Below are positions 34,375-42,429 of a DNA stretch of 64,000 nucleotides, in pieces (within the stretch, counting starts at the first letter, position 1; every line of letters starts with the position of its first letter). Made by a program: the position numbers and the translations under genes. The stretch comes from UBA1351 sp965140555. GTDB lineage: Bacteria; Bacillota; Clostridia; Lachnospirales; Vallitaleaceae. The notes under the pieces were generated by a model. The model searched no databases, was not told where the DNA came from, and saw nothing but the letters and a program-made list of their open reading frames with translations. Location of the stretch: the NCBI GenBank assembly GCA_965140555.1, contig OZ223259.1, positions 372,001 through 436,000 of the forward strand, in the 5' to 3' direction.

Positions 34375-34743
34375 TTAGCCAGAATAATGCGTCTTTATGA
34401 TCTTCATCAGCTCTCCAGGCATTGCATTAATATCAAGACTACCATCACTATCCGTCATTATTGCATCGATTCTCATAGGGCAAAGCTTATCTTGCGAAAA
34501 CAACAACTCTATAGCAATTGAGTATGAAATATTGTCATCTATAATCATAAGCTCCGTATACCCCGTAGTGTAGCCATCATCTGTCCTAAAGTCATATACT
34601 CTGTAACTTTCAAACTCTCTTGATGGTTCTGAAAAGAAGTCTTTTAACTCTGAAACAAATATCTCCCTCTCCACACTAATCCCAATTATAGGAATTAGAG
34701 TCATGACTATTAGTATATTCCTTATGACCTTAGCTCTTGTCAT
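34375..34743 (-). CDS. Membrane-anchored or secreted protein of unknown function
   Basis: A 122-residue protein. After MTRAKVIRN there is a hydrophobic segment (ILIVMTLIPIIGISV), probably a signal or anchor, then a soluble acidic domain with DDNISYSIAIELLFSQDKLCPM. No family recognised. The strong GGAGGAGAC ribosome binding site argues for a real gene. It is a single-gene cassette bounded by well-formed attC-like sites on both sides. Confidence 0.62.
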   Translation of the reverse strand: MTRAKVIRNILIVMTLIPIIGISVEREIFVSELKDFFSEPSREFESYRVYDFRTDDGYTTGYTELMIIDDNISYSIAIELLFSQDKLCPMRIDAIMTDSDGSLDINAMPGELMKIIKTHYSG

Positions 34744-34821
34744 AATGTCTCCTCCATATCAATATCAATCTATATTAGGTTTCCCATGAATCTTGTTCTA
34801 TCTGCCGAAAGGAATTATTGC

Positions 34822-34895
34822 ACATAACGTTACGTGAATTAGCGACGTGTACATCCTTCCGATTTCCTGTCCATGTTGCTAATTCGCTTTTAGGA
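34822..34895. repeat. attC-like site, well formed
   Basis: ACATAAC (34822-34828) with GTGAATTAGCGACGTG pairs with CATGTTGCTAATTCGC and TTTAGGA (34889-34895). The inner arms pair with few mismatches. The loop contains TACATCCTTCC, as in the other sites. Total 74 bp. Confidence 0.85.
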
Positions 34896-34930
34896 GACGT
34901 ACCTTACGGAAGCTTAAATCCATATCCAAA

Positions 34931-35413
34931 CTACGTCAATTTTCTCTTTAATTCATAGTAATAGGACGCAACTCCATCTTCAATGAAACTTTCTATTCGT
35001 TCAAAATTAGATTTTTCGAGTACTTTAATCGATCTGATGTTGCTTGAGTAAACGAACGCACCCAGTTTCTCAATTTTATATCTTTCAAAACATGATTTAC
35101 AGAAATCAGATATAACCACTGTTCCTATGCCTTGACCCCAGTACGTTTTCTCGAAAATGACTATACTTAACATGGCCATCTTTTCATTAATCTCATCAAT
35201 CCCAAACACCCATATATCACCTATATAAATTTCATTAATATAAATAGTCTTGCCGAAACTAGATGCTCCGACTTTCTGGGTCTCCTCGAACAAGTATAAC
35301 GCCTCATCTAATGAACTAATATTCCGTGGAAACATCCTTTCAATTTCGTCGTCTTGAGTCTTATTCCAATATTCTATTACATGTTCTCTTGTTCTTTCAC
35401 GAAGCTCAATCAT
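34931..35413 (-). CDS. GNAT family N-acetyltransferase
   Basis: The start at 35413 (MIELRERTREHVIEYWN) follows AAAGGAG; the longer frame would begin inside the adjacent attC-like site. The 160-residue protein shows IVIFEKTYWGQGIGTVVISDFC (motif A, W-G-Q-G-I-G) and IEKLGAFVYSSNIRSIKVLEKSNF (motif B), typical of RimJ/RimL-type GNATs. It opens with an unusual acidic stretch (DDEIERMFPRNIS). A single-gene cassette. Confidence 0.88.
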   Translation of the reverse strand: MIELRERTREHVIEYWNKTQDDEIERMFPRNISSLDEALYLFEETQKVGASSFGKTIYINEIYIGDIWVFGIDEINEKMAMLSIVIFEKTYWGQGIGTVVISDFCKSCFERYKIEKLGAFVYSSNIRSIKVLEKSNFERIESFIEDGVASYYYELKRKLT

Positions 35414-35445
35414 AAGAATCTCCTTTATCACCAGTAATGTATGTC

Positions 35446-35516
35446 TGCTAACGTCTTGCATTGTCGCCGTTTACATCCACCTTGATTTTGTACATGGTGA
35501 CAATGCTTTGTTATCT
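35446..35516. repeat. attC-like site, well formed
   Basis: TGCTAAC (35446-35452), GCATTGTCGCCGTT and TACATCCACC on the left pair with GTACATGGTGACAATGC and GTTATCT (35510-35516) on the right. GCATTGTCGCC and GGTGACAATGC are complementary with one mismatch. Total 71 bp. Confidence 0.85.
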
Positions 35517-35631
35517 GTCGCGCTAACATTCCGAGAAGTGAAGCTATGGACTGCGTAACGACGACTATTAATAGCTCTATAAATTCAAACACAAATTTCA
35601 ATCGACTCTTTTGCTTATTACATGTAGATTT

Positions 35632-36772
35632 TTAGTGATTTGGTCCGCATATAGAGCAAAATCCATTTCCACCATCATTGCGATAGTCATATCTTTTACC
35701 ACAGTCTGGACATATCATTAAATCATTCCTATCACTACTATTCCCTACTAATTCTGATTCAAAATCATAATACCCACCAAAATTTCCTGCTATATCAGTC
35801 CTTGTTCTTTCTTTTTGCGAATTCTCGTCCAGTAATAATTCAGTCTCATTCAGCACTGTTGAATAATAACTTATTACAAGGTTTTGTAAATTATCATTTA
35901 TATCTAATGTAACTACCATTTCTAATCCAACTCTATGCACTTCATTGAATTCTGCTGTATGATGATATGCATACTCATGATCAATGCTATCATATACAGA
36001 ATTTTCTTCATCAAAAAAGGTATATTCCACTGTAATATCTGCATTCATTAGGAACATTATTTCTATTGTATCTGCATCAATATAATCGAAGCTTTCAAAT
36101 TTATATTTCACTAATTTGGCATCAATTATTTCTATTGTATCAATACATTCATCAATATTTACATCTATTTCTAAATTATATATCTCATCAATTGAATCAC
36201 TTTCAAACTGCTCCCTAAACTCAACTGTCGATATATAATCCATTGTTGCCTCATATTTCTCTGAATCTACATTCTTAATGATATCTGTAATAAGAGCATT
36301 AATACCATCAACAACCTTAATTTCAGTACCTTCAAAAGACTTTTTCCAATCGTTGTCTTGTGAAACAATAATAAATTTGTTAGTTATATCCATAGCCTTT
36401 ATTGCTTCTATCATGAAGGCATCTGGAAATTCAGCTTTTTTATCACCTCTTCCGAACGGAGCACTTTTTTTAAAGTATTTATCAAAAACAGTTTTTGGAT
36501 CAACTCCGGAATAGTCTATGAGAGTAGTACTAGTTTCTTCCCTAAATCGCTTATAATCGGACAATACTTCCTCAACAATTCCTATTTCTCTGATGTCTTG
36601 GAATAAGAATTCATACTTTTTCTACTTCATTAATAACGATGTCGGATGTATGAAGCTTGATTCTACCTGCCTGACAATGCTCAATCAAACTCTTAATTTC
36701 ACCTTTAGAAAACTCAAACTTATTACTTATAAAATAGTTAGTATCTATGAATAAACTTATTGGGTAGTCCAT
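35632..36772 (-). pseudogene. PIN-domain nuclease with C-terminal zinc ribbon, one-base frameshift
   Basis: The ATG at 36772 follows GGAGGG. The first frame reads DYPISLFIDTNYFISNKFEF (PIN catalytic aspartate) and TSDIVINEVEKV (second acidic residue), then stops at 36615. A one-base shift at a five-A run (36617-36621) restores YEFLFQDIREIGIVEEV, which flows into the 310-residue frame at 36564 with KKAEFPDAFMIEAIKA and FIIVSQDNDWKKSF (further PIN acidic residues). The protein ends in a zinc ribbon (CPDCGKRY and CSICG). It resembles PIN_4/DUF4935-type RNases. Slippage at the A-run could restore the frame, or it may be a sequencing error. Confidence 0.72.
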
Positions 36773-36894
36773 CAATATTCCCTCCTTTATTATTCTCGCT
36801 TAACAATATTTTTCTGTACATAATTTTTTTATAATCCCTACAAATCAATCTTTAACACCGGCAACCGCCAATTCTCTTCTATCGCCCAGATTTA

Positions 36895-36914
36895 GCACTA
36901 CACGGATGTAGTGC
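36895..36914. repeat. Cassette-start hairpin, copy 1
   Basis: GCACTACACGGATGTAGTGC is a palindrome located about 25-45 bases inside the cassette that follows the 36937-37008 attC-like site. A second copy with the same outer sequence and position lies at 37671-37690. Confidence 0.65.
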
Positions 36915-36936
36915 GGAAGGCACATTGAAGTGTGTT

Positions 36937-37008
36937 AGATAACGTTTCGTCTGTTCCCGACTGTACATCCTCCTTGTTATTGTGGATGTTAGGAACAGTC
37001 TGTTATCT
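36937..37008. repeat. attC-like site, well formed
   Basis: AGATAAC (36937-36943), TCTGTTCCCGACTG and TACATCCTCC pair with GTGGATGTTAGGAACAG and GTTATCT (37002-37008). The inner arms CTGTTCCCGAC and GTTAGGAACAG pair with two mismatches. Total 72 bp. Confidence 0.87.
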
Positions 37009-37120
37009 GTCGCTCTACCGTTCAAAGACACGAAGCTATGGACGGTGTAGTGACGACTATTTTCATTTCTAGATTCCCGTAAATCTATATTAATAAAAAA
37101 TTGAATTTTAATCTTAATTT

Positions 37121-37570
37121 TCAATTTGTAGGGCTATAAGTTATTGAACGTATAATACCGATACCACCTAAAAGACTAACAACATTCCATGAAATTCCTC
37201 TTACTACTATCCAAGATATCGTTTGAAATGGATTATGCAATGAATACCCAAACGATGACATACCAATGTCATATCCAATCTCTAACGGTATCATTGACAA
37301 TAACACAAAAACAATTGAGACTATCAAGCCAAACCAATTCACCTTAAATTTATCTTTCAATCCTTTATATAGACGTTTACCTTCTATGGTAATTCCAATC
37401 GCCAACATATCCAGCCTCATGAGTGTTCTGTATATATCGTATTGGGGCATATCTAATCTTCTTCTTGCAACTTCAAATGGTTCAAATAAAAAATGAAATA
37501 ATAAAATCAAAAGTATAATTACAATGATATTTATTCTATTAAAAATCATCTTTTTATATTTATTCAACAA
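37121..37570 (-). CDS. Membrane protein of unknown function
   Basis: A 149-residue protein starting from a TTG after GGAGAG, with four hydrophobic segments (about residues 11-28, 47-60, 77-96 and 117-142) and a long hydrophilic loop (EPFEVARRRLDMPQYDIYRT) after the first. The composition is strongly AT-biased like its neighbours. No family recognised. It is a single-gene cassette whose upstream attC-like site carries the group II intron. Confidence 0.55.
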   Translation of the reverse strand: MLNKYKKMIFNRINIIVIILLILLFHFLFEPFEVARRRLDMPQYDIYRTLMRLDMLAIGITIEGKRLYKGLKDKFKVNWFGLIVSIVFVLLSMIPLEIGYDIGMSSFGYSLHNPFQTISWIVVRGISWNVVSLLGGIGIIRSITYSPTN

Positions 37571-37670
37571 TTTTCTCTCTCCAATCTTATATCATAAAAT
37601 AATTTATGTAACCTCTAAATCAAAATTTTGCATTCACAATTTTCAGTCACTTTCTAACCTCCTATTGATA

Positions 37671-37690
37671 GCACTACATGTATGTAGTGC
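37671..37690. repeat. Cassette-start hairpin, copy 2
   Basis: GCACTACATGTATGTAGTGC is a perfect palindrome about 30-50 bases inside the cassette that follows the intron-bearing attC-like site. It shares the outer eight bases and the flanking CGGA with copy 1 at 36895-36914. Confidence 0.65.
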
Positions 37691-37721
37691 GGATATTGCA
37701 TAGTAAAATATCAGAGTCACC

Positions 37722-38759
37722 ATAGAGCCGATGGTCACCCATCGCCCCTGGCACAGATCCCATCGTGCGGGTTTCCCGCAATAGGCTCCTTTACCTTTTC
37801 TGTAACCGTATCTTGTATTATAAAATTTAGGCTCATATATTGCTTCTAGTATTTTACTGCACGTTGTTTGCAGTAGCTTATCCTTTACAGTTGGTATTCC
37901 TAATGGTCTTTTATCACCGTTAGGTTTATCTATGTAAGTTCTTCGCACTAAGTTGGCATGGTATGTGTTATCCTTTAATTCCTTTTCAAGTATCGTCACT
38001 TCTTCGGTTAGATTTTCAACAAACTCTTTGGCACTTACTTTGTCTATTCCTCTTGCCGCTCTTTTGTTAATAAAGTTCCATGATTCACTCAGGTTCCACT
38101 TATTTAGTAAGCTGTATAAGTTTTCAAACTTATGACTTTTACAATATGTTGCTTTCCTTTCGATATCATTCAGTGAGGTTTGCAACTGTTTATCTGGCCC
38201 TACATGTCCGGCATTTGTTTCCTTTGAATGATTCATACTCCTGTTTCTCCCTTCCCCATGTAAGTGGCTTTCCCACTCTCAGAGTACTATGGAGAAATCC
38301 GACTTCTTACTATTTATACATGTTCTTCTTTTACGGTTGATACATGCTTCTCCTTTTGGAGCAACAGTAAGACCTCCCAAGTTCCCGACATTACTTTTTA
38401 TGTAGAACCCGACGAACTAGGGTGGCGTAGCCATTTTCACAAAGTGAAAATTCCGAACATATCATGTTCTTTGACCCCTACAGACCCTCTAGAATCTTGC
38501 CTTTAGCGATTATTTTGTATTGACTTCCATTCCGTTAAATATGTCGTCATCTGCATTTTCTATTACACTGTAATAGTCACGTTAACGAGGCTGAATAACC
38601 TTCAGGGATGCGGTTCCCCTATGGTCTATATAATTCTCTGTGTACGCTTTACCCTTATCGTCACCGATAACGGCACAACACTCGATAATGATGGTTGGCT
38701 AAACCTTATCATACAAGGACTTTCACCTTGTCAGTAATGCCAAGCTTTGCTTGGCGCAC
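37722..38759 (-). mobile_element. Group II intron (IIC-like) inserted in an attC R' box
   Basis: On the minus strand the element begins with the consensus GTGCG at 38759 and ends in CTCTAT at 37722. It has ribozyme-like 5' domains (GACAAGGTGAAAGTCCTTG), an intron-encoded protein start at 38236 and a recognisable domain V (AGCCTATTGCGGGAAACCCG then CACG, about 37755-37788), followed by a domain VI hairpin (CGATGGGTGACCATCG). Most of the reverse transcriptase is deleted. Joining the flanks gives GTTA+GGT, a perfect attC R' box, so both ends are fixed to the base. Mobility in cis is lost, but splicing may persist. Confidence 0.85.
37787..38236 (-). pseudogene. Group II intron reverse transcriptase/maturase, truncated
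   Basis: An ATG after AGGGAG begins a frame whose first 150 residues match intron-encoded reverse transcriptases: KWNLSESWNFINKRAARGID, KDNTYHANLVRRTYIDKPNG, KRPLGIPTVKDKLLQTTCSK and ILEAIYEPKFYNTRYGYRKG, which are RT motifs 0 to 2. The next residues are the translated domain V ribozyme and then the 3' exon, so the polymerase active site (YADD), maturase and any endonuclease parts were removed by one internal deletion. It encodes no working enzyme. Confidence 0.88.
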
Positions 38760-38827
38760 TAACGTTCTGTGGATTGCCGACGTGACATCTATCTTCTGTT
38801 CGCCATGTTAGCAATCCTCTGTTATGT
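38760..38827. repeat. attC-like site carrying the group II intron
   Basis: TAAC (38760-38763, completed to ACCTAAC by 37719-37721 across the intron), GTGGATTGCCGACGTG and ACATCTATC on the left. GCCATGTTAGCAATCC and GTTATGT (38821-38827) are on the right. GGATTGCCGACGTG and CATGTTAGCAATCC pair with two mismatches. It follows the S51 peptidase gene by about 50 bp. Confidence 0.85.
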
Positions 38828-39185
38828 GATGCGCCCTACGGAAACTTGACGGTACTGCATCTTTAAATCGCACAAACTCTTACCTATACTGAAATGTTAT
38901 GATCTCGTTAATATGTTTTTCATCACCATTATTAATAATAATACCTGATGTTTCAGGAATACCAACTACTTTGTGCTTTAATTTTTCAGATATACTTTCA
39001 AGCCTTAAATCTTTTTCTATTGTGTAGTGTGGACATATTGAAAAATCAACTAAGTTAACCCCTTTAGTATTACTTAATCCTATGATATCCTGGCTGTTTG
39101 ATGACATTATATCTTTTCCTAACACAACAGCCCCAGCACTATTTCCAATAATTATTTTGTTCATATAATTATCTTTTATGTAATT

Positions 39186-40677
39186 GAGACAATTTCATAT
39201 TTCTAGAACGTTGATATAAAAGGATTTGCTGAACATATAAAAAGCAGCTTACCCCGATCCGATATATATATTGCTAAATATATCCACACCGAAACGGAGG
39301 AAACTGCAAAATATGTATCGACAACATTCATTGTTTACATTAGATGATTATATGGAAATTCGTCCATTAAATCATCTGGAAGCTATTCTTAGCTTTATGG
39401 ATTTTACACTCTTGCATCAACATTATCCTTATAATCCTCATAAGCGAGGACCAAAGGGATATGACAAAGAGCATCTGCTTCGCAGCCTTATCGGGATGCA
39501 AGTACAACAACTACCGGAAATCAAGGCTCTTGTAACTAGAATTAAAGATGACCCTGTTTTCAAAAGAACCTGTGGCTTCGAGTATACTGACAATCCAAGT
39601 GAATCAACTTTTTCCAGATTTATTACCGACCTTTCGGAAACTAACATTCTTGAAAGAACTTATCGTCGTATGCTTTCGAAAGCTCGAGATCTTGGTCTTC
39701 TTGGACTTGATCATGTTGCTATCGATGCCTCAAAGATTGATGCATACGAACATGCTATCCCCAAAAAGAAGATTCCTGAAAATAATCCGGAACACCCTCA
39801 CTGGGGAGGTAAGCTTGACACGAATGGAAACTTCATCAAATGGTACGGTTGGAAGATGCATGCGTTGGTTGATACCAAAAGTGGTCTTCCCATCTGCTAT
39901 ATTATTACACCAGCCAACATCTCAGATATGGATAGTGCACAACCTTTAATCCAAAAGATGATGGATGACTACGATGAAACCATCAGGCCTAAACACTACA
40001 TGATGGACGCTGGTTATGATGTACCACGTATTTATGAAAGTATCCATTCAGACTATAAAGCTCAAGCAGTTATTTCATTAAATTGGCGAGCTACAAAAAT
40101 TCCACCAGAAGGTATTAACTGGGATGGACAGCTTGTTTGTCCAATGAATCATCCCTATACATATGGCGGCAATGACAAAGGAACCATTCGCTTACTTTGT
40201 CCGGCGGCAACAGGGAAATGTGAATGCATCATGGGCCATTCATGGTGTACATCTTCTGAAAGTGGTTATGTTGGTAAAGTAAGAATAAAGGATAATCCAA
40301 GATTCAACACTGTTCCGTTTCGTGGAACTGAAAAATTTGAAAAGCTATATAATTAACGAACTTCTGTTGAAAGAACGTTCGGAGATTTAAAAGACAACTA
40401 TGCATTAGACAATCTGCGTGTTGCGACAAGAAAGAGAGCAACAGTATTTATTGATATTTCTTGTCTTGCGATGCTGGCAGATCGTTTATATAAAGCAAAC
40501 AAAGCTGAAAAAGCTGCGTAATCAAGTCAAAACAAACAAAGGAGATATTTCTAAGAAAAGCAACTTATCCACAGAAAAAGCGGTTTTCAACTCGTTAAGG
40601 GCACTTTTAACCCTTTTTAGACTTGATTTCAACTACTTTATCCACCGATGAGCTGTTTAGAATTATGAAATATCCTC
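39186..40677 (+). mobile_element. IS1182-like insertion sequence
   Basis: A 1,492-bp element flanked by a direct AATT duplication (39182-39185 and 40678-40681). The left end GAGACAATTTCATATTTC and the inverted right end GAGGATATTTCATAATTC are imperfect terminal repeats (about 14 of 18 identical). It carries one DDE transposase gene with an in-frame stop. It lies inside an S51 peptidase cassette gene. The boundaries are supported by restoration of the host gene frame. Confidence 0.9.
39313..40521 (+). pseudogene. IS1182-family DDE transposase with in-frame stop
   Basis: The start at 39313 (MYRQHSLFTLDDYMEIRPLN) follows GGAGG. GPKGYDKEHLLRSLIGMQVQ, GLDHVAIDASKIDAYEHA (first catalytic aspartate), WYGWKMHALVDTKSGLP and HYMMDAGYDVPRIYESI (second aspartate) are visible. 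A TAA at 40354-40356 interrupts the frame just before RTSVERTFGDLKDNYALDNL, which carries the catalytic glutamate, and the frame then runs to a stop at 40521. The change looks like AAA to TAA. Without read-through, the protein lacks its third catalytic residue. Confidence 0.88.
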
Positions 40678-41030
40678 AATTAGTAAAACCAGATACATTC
40701 ATGATTTCTAATAATTTATATGTGTTTCCACCTGCAATATATATCACTTTAGTTTCTCTTAAAACACTCCAGTCATTGTATAAATCAACCATGACAATAT
40801 TAGTCAAATTATAATTACGCATCTTTTCTTTGAAGAACTCAAAATAAGTTTTCTCTGAGCGTGTTGTTGCTGATGGAATGAATCCAATTAAGTCATCATT
40901 ACCTATATGCTTAATCCATTCATTATCTAGACATTCTGATTCTGGATAATATGAACCACCATTCAAAACTATCATAGCAAATCACCTCTTAAAATATCTT
41001 ACCTTAATCTAATCCTAGTAGGGCGTGTCA

Positions 41031-41102
41031 CATAACGGTCCGGCTGTTCCCAACGTGTACATATCTCCCAGCCTGTGCATGTTGGGAACAGTCTGTTAGG
41101 CG
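41031..41102. repeat. attC-like site, best formed, nearest the recombinase
   Basis: ACATAAC (41031-41037) and GTTAGGC (41096-41102) bound the site. The inner arms CTGTTCCCAACGTG and CATGTTGGGAACAG pair with a single mismatch. The loop is about 20 bases (TACATATCTCCCAGCCTG). Spacers between box and arm differ in length (CCGG side longer), as in attC. Total 72 bp. Its right box overlaps the stop region of the 41096-41809 gene. Confidence 0.92.
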
Positions 41103-41809
41103 ATTGATAATATTGACTGAAACCATTCACTAATAAATATCAAATAAATTCCACCCGCTATTATTATTACATTTACTGCAATATACAGATTTGTTTTAAT
41201 GAATGCCCTACCTATAAAAATTGATTTCGTAATTAAACCAACAACACCAAATAGAATAATAAAGCATGCACCTATAATATTTTTATAACTTAACTCTAAT
41301 TCTAAAACTTCAGTAATTATGGTCACAACTATAGCTACGATAATAATACCGATAAATATTATTCCTCTTAATAAATTTAACCTCTCTTCTTCTTTCACGA
41401 CACTTAACTGTAAAGTTATATCATTCATTATATTTACTATCTCTTTATATGAAATATATTTATCATAGGTAACTATTAAAAAAAATAGCAATTGGATAAC
41501 TATCGTAATCATTAAAGTTTTATACGTTACTTCATCGAGGATAATACTTGTCATAATACAAAATGTTAACGATAGTAAATTTACAGTAATATATATTGAA
41601 TTTGTTCTCTTAACCCTAGTATGCCTTCTTAAAATTTTATCTTTATTATCAGTATTAAATAAATAATTGATAAATTCATCTGAATAATTCATCTCACTAT
41701 TAAGTTGTTCATTACAAATTAAATAAAGTTTATAAAAATAGAAATTATCTACTAGCAATGATGAAAAAATTAAAGTTACTAGTGCAGATATATAAAACCA
41801 AAATTCCAT
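41096..41809 (-). CDS. Membrane protein, first cassette of the array
   Basis: A 237-residue protein with hydrophobic segments near residues 4-24, 72-92, 97-112, 150-170, 178-196 and 208-230, and hydrophilic stretches between (NEQLNSEMNYSDEFINYLFN). No catalytic motif or family is recognised. GAGGAAAG precedes the ATG. The start is only 19 bp from the end of the recombinase remnant, and the stop lies inside the attC-like site at 41031-41102, so the gene fills its cassette almost completely. Confidence 0.65.
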   Translation of the reverse strand: MEFWFYISALVTLIFSSLLVDNFYFYKLYLICNEQLNSEMNYSDEFINYLFNTDNKDKILRRHTRVKRTNSIYITVNLLSLTFCIMTSIILDEVTYKTLMITIVIQLLFFLIVTYDKYISYKEIVNIMNDITLQLSVVKEEERLNLLRGIIFIGIIIVAIVVTIITEVLELELSYKNIIGACFIILFGVVGLITKSIFIGRAFIKTNLYIAVNVIIIAGGIYLIFISEWFQSILSIA

Positions 41810-41828
41810 TTACTTTCCTCTTTATCGT

Positions 41829-42429
41829 TCAATCGCCTTCTAAATCCATGGTATCGAGGGGATTGGTGATTCCCTGTAGTGTTCGTCTAGAAACATGGGT
41901 ATAGCGTTCGGTTGTCTTGCTACTTGCATGCCCCAGTATTTCTTGAATTAAGCGAAGGTTTACCCCTGTCTCAAGTAGATGCGTTGCTAGAGAATGTCGC
42001 AGGGAATGGAAGGTAGCAGGTTTACTAATGCCTGCTTTTCGACAACTGTTTTGAAAAATCACTTGCAAAGACTTGACGCTAATGTTTCCTTGACCATTTT
42101 TGTCCTTCGAAAAGCCAATGCTTAGGTCGATATTCTCTGTAATAGCGGCGTAACTGCTGATGTATCTTAGGTGACATTGGAATCTGACGGTCTTTTTTAC
42201 CCTTACTTTGCCGAATATTTATAATCATGCTCCTCGAATCAATATCTTGTACCTTTAGGTGCGCAACTTCCGAATCTACCTCTTCTTTGCTATAGGCAAT
42301 AAAGAGTTGAAATGGTTGTTAATTCCATTGATGTTGATAGGTAGCATGATGTATTTGCCTGCTCATATCACTTTTGCTATTTTGTCTGTATTCGCTATGT
42401 GTACTACTGTAATTTCTACCTTCATTCAT
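41829..42429 (-). pseudogene. Tyrosine recombinase remnant at the array's proximal end
   Basis: A GGGAGG site and an ATG at 42429 begin a frame that soon stops near 42320. Then QPFQLFIAYSKEEVDSEVAH, LKVQDIDSRSMIINIRQSKG, KKDRQIPMSPKIHQQLRRYY and REYRPKHWLFEGQ run in one frame. After a one-base shift near 42090 the C-terminal catalytic part follows (TFHSLRHSLATHLLETGVNL then LIQEILGHASSKTTERYTHV). The first catalytic arginine is lost (SKEEVDSEV where SxGLRVSEV is expected), and the N-terminal domain is mostly gone. There is no IntI-type insert before the HxxR motif. It lies in the same orientation as the cassettes. Confidence 0.82.

Larger units (their letters stand above)
38880..40975 (-). 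pseudogene. Peptidase S51 (dipeptidase E-like) gene split by an insertion sequence
   Basis: The 5' part (40975-40682) encodes MIVLNGGSYYPESECLDNEW, LIGFIPSATTRSEKTYFEFF and VIYIAGGNTYKLLEIMNVSG. The 3' part (39181-38880) encodes NYIKDNYMNKIIIGNSAGAV with the catalytic serine (G-N-S-A-G-A), then FSICPHYT and the stop. Removing the element and one AATT copy restores a continuous frame (SGFTNYIKDNYMNK) of about 195 residues. Intact relatives cleave aspartyl dipeptides or cyanophycin. The insertion inactivates the gene. Confidence 0.88.
24383..41809 (-). other. Gene-cassette array with attC-like sites (CALIN candidate)
   Basis: Sixteen or so minus-strand genes, nearly each followed at its 3' side by an attC-like site: 41031, 38760, 36937, 35446, 34822, 34250, 31283, 29893, 28975, 28340 (half), 27474 (half), 26531, 25968, 24383. 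Sites share boxes, arm layout and parts of the loop (TACATC..CC and CCTG..CATG). Cassettes are 0.5-1.3 kb with one gene and no shared function. More degraded sites continue the pattern at 22911, 18457, 17973, 16709 and 14361. No intact IntI is in the window, so cassettes may be mobilised in trans or the array may be fossil. Confidence 0.8.

Noticed and set aside
36879..37124. Minus-strand open frame of 81 codons
   Set aside because: It spans the attC-like site and the cassette-start hairpin and has a random composition.
41829..42068. Short frame taken as a functional recombinase
   Set aside because: The upstream frames show that it is only the C-terminal part of a longer, frameshifted gene that has also lost its first catalytic arginine.
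41829..42429. Calling the recombinase relic an integron integrase (IntI)
   Set aside because: The IntI-specific insertion before HxxR is absent, so the name would not be supported.
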